Of a stretch of DNA of 64,000 bases, positions 32,838 to 42,640 are shown piece by piece. The notes under the pieces are model-generated. The model worked only from the letters and a program-made list of their open reading frames with translations. It did not search any database and was not told the DNA's origin. Numbering within the stretch: the first letter of the stretch is position 1; every line of letters begins with the position of its first letter. Origin of the DNA: JACRAV01 sp964571235 (lineage in GTDB: Bacteria > Zixibacteria > MSB-5A5 > GN15 > FEB-12); contig CAZNAI010000010.1 of NCBI GenBank assembly GCA_964571235.1, positions 251,347-315,346 on the forward strand, read 5' to 3'. Both the position numbers and the translations under genes were made by a program.

Positions 32838-33617
32838 TTAGTCGAGCGCCTCCACCGCGCGTGATCGAATTGGGTCTTTGGATTCAGAAGTCGTGTCTGG
32901 CACACATTCTTTGACAACCAAACTGCCAAACCTCGGGTCGAGCGCCAGAGCGTCGGACAGGTCGGGACGAAACGTGCGAATGAAGTTGGTCACTGCGTCA
33001 AGCTGGCGAGCCAAACCGTCGGCCGAGACTTTCACCGGAATGCGTAGGCCGTCGAGTCTGACGAGTAGGTAATCAGTTGATGAGAAATTCACTTCGCCGA
33101 CCAGAGCTCGGGCGTCGTGATCCATTTCACCGAGCATGGCAATCTGATTGAGGGCAACACTTACACGCAAATCCTCGCAGGCGCCGTACGCACGACCGGC
33201 AAGCAGGCCGGTAAAAAACGGCAGTTCCCAATTTGTCAGTTCTTCTTTGAGCGGGACAATTCGGCCCGATTGGTCAAGCCCCCAGATTTCACCGGTTGTG
33301 CGATCAACCAGGAATGCTACGGGAGTATAGTCATTTGTACGGATGCGTATTGTCCCCGGTAAAGCCATGTCGACATCGACTTTTACCACACCATTGGAGC
33401 CGAGGAGTTCGGTGGCGACCAAATCAATTGGTTGATTGACTAAGAGTCGCGACCCCGAGAGTCCATACTGCCCTTGCCAGTTGGGGATCAGCTGATTATC
33501 GAGCACCACCGCGTGCAAGTTGCAGATGTCGGTAAAGTGCATAAGTGCGGCCGCGCCCGAAACGATCACCGCCGCGGATAACAACACGAGCCTATTATTG
33601 GTAAAGAACGATCTCAC
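32838..33617 (-). CDS. ftsQ: Cell division protein FtsQ (divergent)
   Basis: 259 aa. One N-terminal transmembrane segment (~8-26, LVLLSAAVIVSGAAALMHF) and an extracytoplasmic part with a POTRA-like region (~30-95) and beta domain containing LDQSGRIVPL and ELPFFTGL, matching the FtsQ core. Assigned partly by position between murC and ftsA. Its ATG overlaps the murC stop (ATGA). Confidence 0.88.
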   Translation of the reverse strand: MRSFFTNNRLVLLSAAVIVSGAAALMHFTDICNLHAVVLDNQLIPNWQGQYGLSGSRLLVNQPIDLVATELLGSNGVVKVDVDMALPGTIRIRTNDYTPVAFLVDRTTGEIWGLDQSGRIVPLKEELTNWELPFFTGLLAGRAYGACEDLRVSVALNQIAMLGEMDHDARALVGEVNFSSTDYLLVRLDGLRIPVKVSADGLARQLDAVTNFIRTFRPDLSDALALDPRFGSLVVKECVPDTTSESKDPIRSRAVEALD

Positions 33618-35053
33618 GATTTCTCTATCCGTTCCAGTATCTGCTTTTTGATGTGCGTTATGCTACCAGCGCCAATGGTAATTATCATATCACCCGAGTG
33701 TGCCGCTTTGGTCGCCGCATCTATCGCGTGTTCTTTGGTGCCGACATACTCAAATTGGGTGTGGCCCAATTTCTCCGCCTCCTGACGAATTCGGTCGGAC
33801 GTAATACCGGGAATCGGCTCTTCTCGCGCCGGATAGATATCGGTGAGAATCACCTTGTCGGCGATCGACAAACTCTTTGCAAAATCCACCAGGAAATCGC
33901 GCGTCCGCGAAAACAGATGCGGCTGGAACACCGCGATTACGCGCTTGCCGTAAACATCCTTGGCGGTGCGAAGTGTGGCGGCGATTTCGGTCGGGTGATG
34001 CGCGTAGTCGTCGATGACGGTTATGCCGTTCGCCTCACCGATAAATTCAAAGCGACGCCCAACTCCGGTGAATCCGCGAAGGGCATCGGCGATGGTCGCA
34101 AACGGAATGTCCAGTTCAGTCGCGGTGGCGGTTGCGGCCAGCGCATTGGCGATATTGTGTCGTCCCGGCACTCGAAGGATCATCTCGCCGAGCAATTCTT
34201 GTTTCCGATATACTGAGAACGTGGTGCGGCCGGGCGCCATGACGATATCGACCGCGCGATAATCGGCATCTGTCGAAAACCCGAAAGTCGCGTGAGGGCG
34301 GTTGAATTTCGGCCGAAGCTCCGCCAGATTCGGGTCGTCGGCATTGACAATCGCCGATCCGTAGAACGGCACTCGGTTGATATATGTCAGGAAAGAGTTC
34401 TTGAGGTCAGCCAGATCGGCATAACAATCAAGATGATCCGGCTCAATATTAAGCACCACCGCCATGGTCGGGAACATCGCCAGAAACGAACGGTCATATT
34501 CGTCGGCTTCGGCTATTAGGTATTCTCCCGCCCCCAAAGTAGCGCCGGTACCAAGTTCGGCCACAATTCCACCGACAATAAGAGTCGGGTGCAAATCCGC
34601 CTGCCGGAATATTCGCCCGATCATCGAGGTGGTCGTCGTTTTTCCGTGCGTTCCTGCAACGCCAATCGAAAATTTCAGCCGCATCAACTCGCCCAGCATT
34701 TCCGCCCGCTTGATCACCGGTATTCCCCGTTTGCGGGCCTCGGCTACTTCGGGATTGTCCTCGTGAATTGCCGACGAAATCACCACGACATCGACATCGG
34801 CGACATTTGTGGCACGGTGGCCGTCGTGTACGGTTACTCCAAGTGATCGCAGGTACGATGTCACTTCGCTGGGCGTTGAATCGGAGCCGCTGATCTGGTA
34901 CCCGAGGTTGTGCAGGATCTCGGCGATTCCCGACATACCGGCGCCGCCCACCCCGATGAAGAAGAGTCGTCTGAATTTTCCAAACATGATGTTCCCGCTT
35001 GTAAATCGGGTTATTGGTTTAGGTGCGCCGATTGGGGCGTTACGAGTTGCCAT
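33614..35053 (-). CDS. murC: UDP-N-acetylmuramate-L-alanine ligase
   Basis: 479 aa. Adds L-Ala to UDP-MurNAc. The Rossmann start is LFFIGVGGAGMSGIAEIL; the ATP loop is GVAGTHGKTTTTSMIG; DDYAHHPTEI and FQPHLFSRT are family markers. The ATG at 35053 has AGGAG 4-5 nt upstream and overlaps murG by 14 bp; an internal ATG at 34987 would begin right before the Rossmann strand and is the alternative. No murB is fused or adjacent. Confidence 0.96.
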   Translation of the reverse strand: MATRNAPIGAPKPITRFTSGNIMFGKFRRLFFIGVGGAGMSGIAEILHNLGYQISGSDSTPSEVTSYLRSLGVTVHDGHRATNVADVDVVVISSAIHEDNPEVAEARKRGIPVIKRAEMLGELMRLKFSIGVAGTHGKTTTTSMIGRIFRQADLHPTLIVGGIVAELGTGATLGAGEYLIAEADEYDRSFLAMFPTMAVVLNIEPDHLDCYADLADLKNSFLTYINRVPFYGSAIVNADDPNLAELRPKFNRPHATFGFSTDADYRAVDIVMAPGRTTFSVYRKQELLGEMILRVPGRHNIANALAATATATELDIPFATIADALRGFTGVGRRFEFIGEANGITVIDDYAHHPTEIAATLRTAKDVYGKRVIAVFQPHLFSRTRDFLVDFAKSLSIADKVILTDIYPAREEPIPGITSDRIRQEAEKLGHTQFEYVGTKEHAIDAATKAAHSGDMIITIGAGSITHIKKQILERIEKS

Positions 35054-36215
35054 TGTGCTCCTGTAATTGCGGCGTGGCTTGCGAACTTGTGATGCCGAGA
35101 CGCTGGATAATGTCTTTGGCAATCAAATCGACTGCTGTCGGTCGGCTGTTGCGATAAGCGATGATCTTGATTCGCATCTGGTCGGTGCGTCCCGACTCGA
35201 GTAGCTGAATTGCACGCGTGAGAATCGACGATTCGCCGAGCCGGTTCTCATCGACCACATCGGCAAATCCAAGCGCCGAATACGACTCGGCGTTCTTGCG
35301 CTGGTGATCGCCAGCCGCGTGCGGAAACGGAATCAGAAGAGCGGGCACGCCGCACATTTCCAGTTCGGCCAGCGTCAGCGCACCCGCGCGAGCGATGGCC
35401 ACATCCGCCGCCGCGTAGACAAGGTTCATCCGATGTTCATAGGGAAAGAGGGCATGGGACGCCGCCTTGTCTTTTGTGCGCTCTAGTACTTCCGTGTACT
35501 CCCTCTTTCCCGTCAGCCATAAAAGCTGGTAGTTTTGAGAAATGTCGCCGGCCAGCAAAGCGGTGAGCACCGCCTCATTAATAGCGTGCGCTCCCTGACT
35601 TCCCCCGAATACAAGAATTGTCTTTTTGTTTGGATCGAGCTTGAACGCCGATAGCGCCTCAGTGCGCGTAGCATTGCGAAGTTCCGCGCGAACCGGGTTA
35701 CCGGTCAATAGACAATTCGCGCCGGTGGACAGATACGATTTTGCGTCCTCAAATCCCAGATAGACAACCTGCGCTCCCGCCGCCAATCGGCGAGTCGCAA
35801 TTCCGGGAAACGAATTCTGTTCTTGAATAACGGTCGGCACCTTTTTCAACTGAGCGGCCTTGAGCACCGGCCAGGAAACATACCCGCCGGTCCCAATCAC
35901 CATCTGCGGAGCAATCCGACCAATCAGGCGCCATGATTGAAAGAGACCGATTGCAACGATAAACGGCACAAGCACATTTCGCAGTGTGAGCGCCCGCGCA
36001 ATCCCCTGCATTTGAATAAACGAAATCGGATACCCCAGCTTGTCGGAAATTCGATACTCGATTCCTTTGCGTGTCCCAACAAATTGAATGTCTACCGGAT
36101 GCAACGGCGAGATCAGCTCCTTCACTCGGTCGGCAATTGCCAATGCAGGATAGAGGTGTCCTCCTGTCCCTCCGCCGGCAAATATCAGCTTCACTGTGTC
36201 ACCGGGTCTGATCAC
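35040..36215 (-). CDS. murG: UDP-GlcNAc:undecaprenyl-PP-MurNAc-pentapeptide GlcNAc transferase
   Basis: 391 aa. Makes lipid II on the inner face of the membrane. KLIFAGGGTGGHLYPALAIA is the N-terminal G-loop; VFGGSQGAHAINEAV and ALLIPFPHAAGDHQRKNA are the donor-site motifs of this GT28 enzyme. The GTG start follows GGAGG by 7 nt and overlaps the ftsW end by 17 bp. Confidence 0.97.
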   Translation of the reverse strand: MIRPGDTVKLIFAGGGTGGHLYPALAIADRVKELISPLHPVDIQFVGTRKGIEYRISDKLGYPISFIQMQGIARALTLRNVLVPFIVAIGLFQSWRLIGRIAPQMVIGTGGYVSWPVLKAAQLKKVPTVIQEQNSFPGIATRRLAAGAQVVYLGFEDAKSYLSTGANCLLTGNPVRAELRNATRTEALSAFKLDPNKKTILVFGGSQGAHAINEAVLTALLAGDISQNYQLLWLTGKREYTEVLERTKDKAASHALFPYEHRMNLVYAAADVAIARAGALTLAELEMCGVPALLIPFPHAAGDHQRKNAESYSALGFADVVDENRLGESSILTRAIQLLESGRTDQMRIKIIAYRNSRPTAVDLIAKDIIQRLGITSSQATPQLQEHNGNS

Positions 36216-37308
36216 GCTTGATCCTCCGTGACAAATTCAAGAGCACCGCCACCGCACAACTGGACATGAGAAGCGATGAACCGCCATATGACAAGAACGG
36301 CAACGGCCGCCCGGTGACGGGAAGAATGGCTGTCACCACGCCGATATTGATAGCAATATTGACAAACAGTCCGATGGTCATACCTCCCGCCAAAAGAAAT
36401 CCAAAGCGGTCGGGCTGTTGCGCGGCGATTCGGCAACCGCGCCAAACTATTACAAATAGAAATGCGAGTATCACGAGTAACCCGATCAGGCCGACTTCTT
36501 CGCCTGTGGCGGCAAAAATGAAATCGGTGTGTGGATAAGGCAGAAAGAAGAGTTTCTGCTGGCCCTCGCCGAGTCCGGTTCCCCACAGTCCGCCGGCGCC
36601 GAGTGTCAGCGCCGCCTGCTTGACCTGATAACTTCCATGCAACGGATCAACCATCGCATCTAAGTGATCCATAATGCGCTGGCGCTTGTAGCCGACCACA
36701 AACACAGCCAGCGATCCAATCGTTGCCAGGGGGACGACGGAATAGAACAGGTGTTTCCATCGCACGCCGGCAAGAAAGAGCAAGCCAATGGCGGTGAAAC
36801 TTATGACGATCACCATTCCCAGATCGGGCTGGAAGAGTATCAGCGCCAGACCGGCGCCGATGATCGGTCCGTACGGCATTGCCAGTTGCTTCAGATCACC
36901 GATATTCCGGTTTGGATTCGACAGCGAATGCGCCAGGAAGAGAATCATGAAGAACTTAAACATCTCGGCGGGCTGAAGTGTGAACGGCCCCAGCATGAGC
37001 CAGCGGTGCGAGCCATTCCGAGCCGGCATCAAAAAGACAAGTGCGAGCAGAATGCACACTACACCCAGGATGGGAAGTGACCAGATTGCCAGTCGCTGGA
37101 GGTTGAACCTAATCAGCACCACCATCGCGACAAGCGAGATGACCGCCCAGATCACCTGTTGCCGGAGAAAATACCACTGCGAGCCGAACCGGGCCTCGGC
37201 AATGATCGACGAGGTCGAGTAGACCATGATAATCCCGGCCAGCATCGCCAACAGGTAGGCGACCAGCAGAGTATCATCAATGTGGGCGCTATTTCGCGAC
37301 AGTCTCAT
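36199..37308 (-). CDS. ftsW: Lipid II polymerase FtsW (SEDS family)
   Basis: 369 aa, about ten membrane spans. SEDS glycosyltransferase that polymerises septal glycan together with FtsI. Signature stretches are RWLMLGPFTLQPAEMFKFFM, HTDFIFAATGEEVGLIGLL and TGRPLPFLSYGGSSLLMSSC. Asp in FILA-type loop PHTDF and Glu in GEE are as expected. It overlaps the murD end by 20 bp. Confidence 0.96.
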   Translation of the reverse strand: MRLSRNSAHIDDTLLVAYLLAMLAGIIMVYSTSSIIAEARFGSQWYFLRQQVIWAVISLVAMVVLIRFNLQRLAIWSLPILGVVCILLALVFLMPARNGSHRWLMLGPFTLQPAEMFKFFMILFLAHSLSNPNRNIGDLKQLAMPYGPIIGAGLALILFQPDLGMVIVISFTAIGLLFLAGVRWKHLFYSVVPLATIGSLAVFVVGYKRQRIMDHLDAMVDPLHGSYQVKQAALTLGAGGLWGTGLGEGQQKLFFLPYPHTDFIFAATGEEVGLIGLLVILAFLFVIVWRGCRIAAQQPDRFGFLLAGGMTIGLFVNIAINIGVVTAILPVTGRPLPFLSYGGSSLLMSSCAVAVLLNLSRRIKRDQTR

Positions 37309-38683
37309 TTTTCTTTCTTCCGTTTTTCAATGAGGCCACCGCCGCTTTGAACACGCGGCCGCGATGCTCGAAATTGTCAAACATGTCAAACGAGGCGCAG
37401 GCCGGTGAGAGGAGTACTGTTTCGCCGGGCGAAGCCAGCGCAAATCCTCGTTCCACCGCATCTTCAAGGGATTTGGCGGTGTGAGTCGGAAATGTTTTTC
37501 CAAGAGCGGCGAGAATTTTGTCCGTTGCCTCGCCGATAACCAGAAGGCCGCGAATTTTACCCTTCCCCGCTTCGGCAATCGGGAGGTAACTCCCCCCTTT
37601 GTCGCGACCACCAAGTATCAAGTACAACGGTGTCTCGACTGATCTCAGCGCCTGCACGACAGAATCAACATTGGTGGCTTTGGAATCGTTGATGAAACTC
37701 ACCCCCGCCACTGTCTCACACCGCTCGATCCGGTGTTCAACACCGGGGAATTTTCGCAAGGTGTCTGCGATAACCGACGCAGGTATATGTAGTAGCGAGG
37801 CCATCAGCGCCGACGCCGCCGCATTTTGCAGGTTGTGTGGTCCGGGGATGGAAATATCCCGTGCCGCAATAATATCTGAGGCTTTCCCGCCAACAGTAAC
37901 CGAGAGGCGGCCGTCGCTCACCGCCGTTGCATTGTTCTCCGAATGACCGCGCGTTGAAAACCAGTGAATCTTTGCTTGGGTTTCGGGTCGGAGCGAGGAC
38001 GATTCCTGGTCGTCGCGATTGAGAATCAGATGTTGATCAGGTGACTGATTTTCGGTAATGCGGAGCTTGGCTTTTCGGTACGCGTCAAAGCTCCCGTGAC
38101 GATCCAGGTGATCGGGGGTAATATTCAGTATAGCCGCAATGTCCGGACGGAAATCGCCAATGGTTTCGAGTTGGAAACTTGAAACTTCGAGCACCACTAC
38201 ACTCCGCTCGGTAACGTGCTCCACCACGTCGGCGAATGGGCGGCCGATATTTCCGCAGACGTGGGTATCCATCCCTGCCGCTTTGCAAATTTCGCCGGTG
38301 AGCGTAGTGGTGGTGGTCTTGCCATTCGAGCCGGTAATAGCAACCACTTTCCCGCGACAGAGCCACGAGGCAAACTCGATTTCTGAAAAGATAGGAATGC
38401 CTTTCTCGCGCACTTTTTTGAGAATTTCGATTCCGAGCGGCACGCCAGGCGAAAGGACCAGGTAGTCATTGAGCAATAATTGGTCGGTGTGGTGATCTGT
38501 TTCGCAAGCAATCCCCAGCGATTTCAGCTCGGAAGTCTGGGCAGTCAGAGACACCGCCTTGCCCGAGTCAGAGACAAACGGCACACCGCCCATCTTCTTG
38601 GCCAGACGAGCTACCGCCATACCTGACCGGGCCATGCCGATCACGCCGATTTTCCGGTTTCTTATTTTTTCCTGTGCCGTCAT
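37289..38683 (-). CDS. murD: UDP-MurNAc-L-Ala:D-Glu ligase
   Basis: 464 aa. Adds D-Glu. KIGVIGMARSGMAVARLAKK is the N-terminal dinucleotide fold; the ATP loop is AITGSNGKTTTTTLTGEI; ITPDHLDRHGSFDAYRKAK and FINDSKATNVDS are characteristic. Start at 38683 because ATG overlaps the mraY stop (ATGA); a 12-codon extension lies in mraY. Confidence 0.97.
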   Translation of the reverse strand: MTAQEKIRNRKIGVIGMARSGMAVARLAKKMGGVPFVSDSGKAVSLTAQTSELKSLGIACETDHHTDQLLLNDYLVLSPGVPLGIEILKKVREKGIPIFSEIEFASWLCRGKVVAITGSNGKTTTTTLTGEICKAAGMDTHVCGNIGRPFADVVEHVTERSVVVLEVSSFQLETIGDFRPDIAAILNITPDHLDRHGSFDAYRKAKLRITENQSPDQHLILNRDDQESSSLRPETQAKIHWFSTRGHSENNATAVSDGRLSVTVGGKASDIIAARDISIPGPHNLQNAAASALMASLLHIPASVIADTLRKFPGVEHRIERCETVAGVSFINDSKATNVDSVVQALRSVETPLYLILGGRDKGGSYLPIAEAGKGKIRGLLVIGEATDKILAALGKTFPTHTAKSLEDAVERGFALASPGETVLLSPACASFDMFDNFEHRGRVFKAAVASLKNGRKKNETVAK

Positions 38684-39768
38684 CGTATTTTCAGTGTTGC
38701 TAATGTGAGTAGCGCACACATCGCGCCGACAATCCAGAATCTGATTACAACTTTCGGCTCAGCCCAGCCGAGCAGTTCAAAGTGGTGGTGGAGCGGCGCC
38801 ATTTTGAAGATTCTCTTTTTCCCGCGATAGCGATACGACAGCACCTGCAAAATCACTGAGGCCGCCTCGGCGACAAATACCGCGCCGACTATCACCAGCA
38901 AGAGTTCTTTCTTGAGTAAGATCGCGATTGCACCAAGCGCGCCGCCCAGCGCAAGCGAGCCGGTGTCCCCCATGAACACTTGTGCGGGGTGCGAGTTAAA
39001 CCAAAGGAATCCCAAAGCCGAACCGACCGCCGCGCCGCAGAAGATCGCCAATTCGCCGGTCCCTTGAAAATACTCTATCTGCAAGTAGTTCGAGTAATCC
39101 AGTCGCCCGGACACATACGCTATTCCGCCGAACGCCATAAAGGCAAGCGCACAAAGGCCGATAGCGAGGCCATCTAGGCCGTCGGTCAAATTCACCGCAT
39201 TGGACGACGCCGTAATAACCACAATAATCCACGGGATATACAAGATGCCGAGATTCAAAATGTAGTTCTTAAAAAACGGAATGCCGGTAGTCTGATCATA
39301 CTGTCCTCCCGGCGCCCAGTAGGTAATCAGGAGCGCAAAGACCAGCCCGATCAGAGTCTGGCCGATCATTTTCTTCCGCGCCACCATTCCTTTTTTCTGC
39401 CGCTTGATCGCTTTGAGATAGTCGTCCATGTAACCGATCAATCCCAGCCAAAGCGTTACAACGAGTACCGACATCACATAGAAGTTTGTCAGGTTCGCCC
39501 ACAGAAGTGTCGGCACGATAATGCCGGCGAGAATTATCAGTCCGCCCATTGTCGGCGTTCCCGCCTTCTTTTGGTGCGACTGCGGACCGTCGGAACGAAT
39601 CGTCTCGGAAACCTGGTATTTCTGCAGGAGCCTAATAAAAAACGGACCAAGAATCAGCGAGATAATCAGCGCGGTGATCACCGCACCGGCAGTGCGGAAT
39701 GTGATATACCGGAACAAATTGAATCCGGAGACATACTTCGACAGCGGATACAACAAGTGGTAGAGCAT
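38680..39768 (-). CDS. mraY: Phospho-MurNAc-pentapeptide translocase
   Basis: 362 aa, about ten membrane spans. Makes lipid I. Markers: QSHQKKAGTPTMGGLIILAG, GLIGYMDDYLKAIKRQKKGM with the catalytic DD, NAVNLTDGLDGLAIG, GDTGSLALGGALG and KMAPLHHHFELLGWAE. Start at 39768 (MLYHLLYPL), whose A is shared with the murF stop. Confidence 0.98.
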   Translation of the reverse strand: MLYHLLYPLSKYVSGFNLFRYITFRTAGAVITALIISLILGPFFIRLLQKYQVSETIRSDGPQSHQKKAGTPTMGGLIILAGIIVPTLLWANLTNFYVMSVLVVTLWLGLIGYMDDYLKAIKRQKKGMVARKKMIGQTLIGLVFALLITYWAPGGQYDQTTGIPFFKNYILNLGILYIPWIIVVITASSNAVNLTDGLDGLAIGLCALAFMAFGGIAYVSGRLDYSNYLQIEYFQGTGELAIFCGAAVGSALGFLWFNSHPAQVFMGDTGSLALGGALGAIAILLKKELLLVIVGAVFVAEAASVILQVLSYRYRGKKRIFKMAPLHHHFELLGWAEPKVVIRFWIVGAMCALLTLATLKIR

Positions 39769-41162
39769 CAGCGCACTCCCTCGGGCACCCGCCACGGTTC
39801 CACGACTGTCTCAAGGCCGATTCCGCGCGAACCTTTCACATACACAATGTCACCCTCCTGAAACATCGCGGCTGTTTCACGCGCACACGAGCGGGCGTCG
39901 GGATAGTGAAATGTCGACTTGGAGCTTCGTCCAGTGGCCATGGCAGACTTGTATGCCTCATGCGAGAGCGTCCCTACAAACACCGCAACATCAATTCCCC
40001 GATCGGCCGCCTGTATACCCATCTGCCGATGATATTCCGCCGACGACTCCCCTAACTCCAGCATGTCACCCAGAATGACGATGCGGCGACCGCTTGTCTT
40101 ATAGCTGACGAATGACGTAAGGCCTGCCTGCACCGAACCGGGGTTGGCGTTGTAGCAATCGACAATGAACGAAACGCCGTGGCTCACCAGAAATTCTCCA
40201 CGTAGCGGCGATGACGTAAAGTGGATCGACTCCGTATCGACACCGTCAAATGAAACTCCCGCCGCTCTGGCAATCGCGTAGGCCGTGAGAAGATTGTACA
40301 CCTGATGTGCGCCGAACAAATTGAGGTTGAAACAGTGGCCGTCGATGAAAACCTTCGAGGTTGCATCGGGGCGATAGGTGATCTTCTCCGGCCTAATACT
40401 CGCAGGCTGATTGATGGCAAAAGTAAGGAGCTGACGATTGAGTTTCTCCGCTGAACGCAACAGCACGGGATCGTCGGCATTTACAATCAGCTTTGTGTCC
40501 GCTCCAGCCCCGTCCATCAGCGATAGTTTCTCCCGTACAACGCCTTCAATTGACCCGAGAAATTCAAGATGCGTGGCGCCGACATTGGTAATCGCGACGA
40601 TGTTAGGCCGAACAATGTCTGCCAGTTTCGCCATCTCCCCCGGCACCGAAACACCCATTTCGAGAACGGCGAATTCTGTGTCTGCCGGCATCGCGAAAAT
40701 CGCGAGCGGCGCACCGTAGAGATTGTTCAGATTTCCCGGCGAGCGAAAAACATTGCGACCAGCGGCATTCAAAAGTGTGTAAGCAATTTCCTTGGTCGTG
40801 GTTTTTCCATTCGATCCGGTGATTCCGATTCGAGTGGCCCTAACTGAGTCGCGATACCATTTCGCCAGAGTAATCATCGCCGCATACGAATCTCTCACGG
40901 TTATAAGAGGACAGCTTTCGGCTACAGTTGCCGTGTAATCTGAATCTGCTTCCACCATCGCCGCCGATGCGCCATGCTCGAATGCCGACACAACATAGCG
41001 GTGACCGTCGACTCTTTGTCCTTTTAGCGCGACAAACAATTGCCCGGACCCGATCTGCCGCGAATCGATACAAACACCGTCGAATTGCCGGTCAGCCTGA
41101 TCTGTGCGGCGTAACTCTCCACCAACAATTCGGGCCAGCGTTCCCAGATTTATCGAGATCAT
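39768..41162 (-). CDS. murF: UDP-MurNAc-tripeptide:D-Ala-D-Ala ligase
   Basis: 464 aa. Adds D-Ala-D-Ala. CIDSRQIGSGQLFVALKGQR opens the substrate domain; the ATP loop is IGITGSNGKTTTKEIAYTLL; VLEMGVSVPGEMAKLADIV and VDCYNANPGSVQAGL follow. The D-Ala-D-Ala ligase gene (ddl) is not in this cluster. Coupled to murE by ATGA. Confidence 0.97.
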   Translation of the reverse strand: MISINLGTLARIVGGELRRTDQADRQFDGVCIDSRQIGSGQLFVALKGQRVDGHRYVVSAFEHGASAAMVEADSDYTATVAESCPLITVRDSYAAMITLAKWYRDSVRATRIGITGSNGKTTTKEIAYTLLNAAGRNVFRSPGNLNNLYGAPLAIFAMPADTEFAVLEMGVSVPGEMAKLADIVRPNIVAITNVGATHLEFLGSIEGVVREKLSLMDGAGADTKLIVNADDPVLLRSAEKLNRQLLTFAINQPASIRPEKITYRPDATSKVFIDGHCFNLNLFGAHQVYNLLTAYAIARAAGVSFDGVDTESIHFTSSPLRGEFLVSHGVSFIVDCYNANPGSVQAGLTSFVSYKTSGRRIVILGDMLELGESSAEYHRQMGIQAADRGIDVAVFVGTLSHEAYKSAMATGRSSKSTFHYPDARSCARETAAMFQEGDIVYVKGSRGIGLETVVEPWRVPEGVR

Positions 41163-42640
41163 GACCTGACCGCCGCTTTCTCAGTGTATCCAGCCTCGGC
41201 CAGCGCTATCCGCGCAATTTCAGAATCGGAGAAGGGGTGTTTGACACCGGCTATCTCCTGATACGGTTCAGCCCCTTTACCGGCCAAAAGCACCATATCG
41301 CCGGGTTTGGCAGTCTGCATAATTGCCCTGATTGCCTCAGCGCGGTCGGGAATTACCTGATAATTGCTACCGCTCAGTCCGGGTCTTATCTCTTCAATAA
41401 TCGCCAGCGGATCTTCTGATCGCGGATTGTCCGAAGTCACCACGACATGATCGGCTTTGGCAATCGCCGCCTGCGCCATAAGCGGGCGCTTTCCCCGGTC
41501 ACGGTCTCCGCCGCATCCAAAGAGCAGGTGGAGTTTGCCGGTGTTTAATTCGCGTACCGTGTCGCAGAGTCGCTCGATAGCATCCGGCGTGTGAGCATAA
41601 TCGACATACACCGCGAAGGGCTGACCGGCTGAGATCGTATTGAGCCGTCCGGGAATTGGTGTCGCCGACTCAAGCCCTTCAACGATTGACTCAAGATCGA
41701 TTCCGGCGGCCAGTCCGGCGGCCGCCGCCGCGACGGCGTTGGTGAGATTAAATCTGCCAGGGAGCGCTAGTGTCACTGTGCGATTGCCGACCGGTGTCAC
41801 TAAGTCGAACATTGTGGCGGTCGGTCTCAATTCAAACTCGGCGCAGTAGACATCGGCATTGTGATCGGCAAGCGAATAGGTCATGTACGGCGTTTTAAGA
41901 TCGCCAAACAGTCGATGAAATTCCGGCACGTCGAGATTGATTACCGCGTAGCTGAGCGGCCCCTCAAGTCGCTTGGCAAGAAGTGCCTTGGCCTGGAAGT
42001 AGTTTTCCATTGTGCCGTGAAAATCAAGGTGGTCGCGCGTCAGATTGGTAAAGACCGCAACGCGGAAGTTGATATGGTCGACCCGGTGAAGTATCAGCGC
42101 GTGCGAAGACACCTCAATCACTGCCTGAACACAGAAATTTCGCTTCATCAAATACAAGAGCCGTTGCATATCGAGCGATTCCGGCGTAGTGCGGTCGGCA
42201 TCGAATTTTTCCGTACCGGTGTCGTATTCAAGCGAAGTCACCAAACCCGCCGTGCGCTTGCAGGCATCGAGAATCTTCTTGATGAGAAAACTGGTCGTCG
42301 TCTTCCCGTTGGTGCCGGTCACGCCGATCCCCTTAATCTGGAGACCGGGGAAACCGTAAAAAGCCGCCGAGGTGTACGCCATGGCGGCGCGAATATCTTT
42401 CACCTGGACATGATTTGGGGCGTACGGTGAACCGTCGCGTTCCCCCATCACCGCCACTGCGCCGCTTTTCACTGCCTGGTGGACATAGTCGTACCCGTCG
42501 ACTTTGTATCCTTTCACCGCGAAAAAGAGCGACTTCGGACCGATCAGCCGCGAGTCATACTCAATCTGCGCGATTTCGGTCGCAGGATCACCGGTGAGTA
42601 CGGCCCCGTCAATTCCCTTTGTCAGTTCAGCCAGCGTCAG
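41159..42640 (-). CDS. murE: UDP-MurNAc-L-Ala-D-Glu:meso-DAP ligase, probable CTG start
   Basis: ~493 aa. Adds the third residue of the stem peptide. The ATP loop is GVTGTNGKTTTSFLIKKI. VVTSDNPRSEDP carries the DNPR motif of meso-diaminopimelate-specific enzymes, so the wall should be DAP type. The N-terminus expected from homologs (LTLAELTKGIDGAVLTGDPA) begins at CTG 42640, with AAGGAGG 6 nt upstream. No ATG, GTG or TTG lies near it in frame. The only upstream candidate, GTG at 42685, would overlap ftsI by 59 bp and encode a basic stretch atypical of MurE. Confidence 0.95.
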   Translation of the reverse strand: MTLAELTKGIDGAVLTGDPATEIAQIEYDSRLIGPKSLFFAVKGYKVDGYDYVHQAVKSGAVAVMGERDGSPYAPNHVQVKDIRAAMAYTSAAFYGFPGLQIKGIGVTGTNGKTTTSFLIKKILDACKRTAGLVTSLEYDTGTEKFDADRTTPESLDMQRLLYLMKRNFCVQAVIEVSSHALILHRVDHINFRVAVFTNLTRDHLDFHGTMENYFQAKALLAKRLEGPLSYAVINLDVPEFHRLFGDLKTPYMTYSLADHNADVYCAEFELRPTATMFDLVTPVGNRTVTLALPGRFNLTNAVAAAAAGLAAGIDLESIVEGLESATPIPGRLNTISAGQPFAVYVDYAHTPDAIERLCDTVRELNTGKLHLLFGCGGDRDRGKRPLMAQAAIAKADHVVVTSDNPRSEDPLAIIEEIRPGLSGSNYQVIPDRAEAIRAIMQTAKPGDMVLLAGKGAEPYQEIAGVKHPFSDSEIARIALAEAGYTEKAAVRS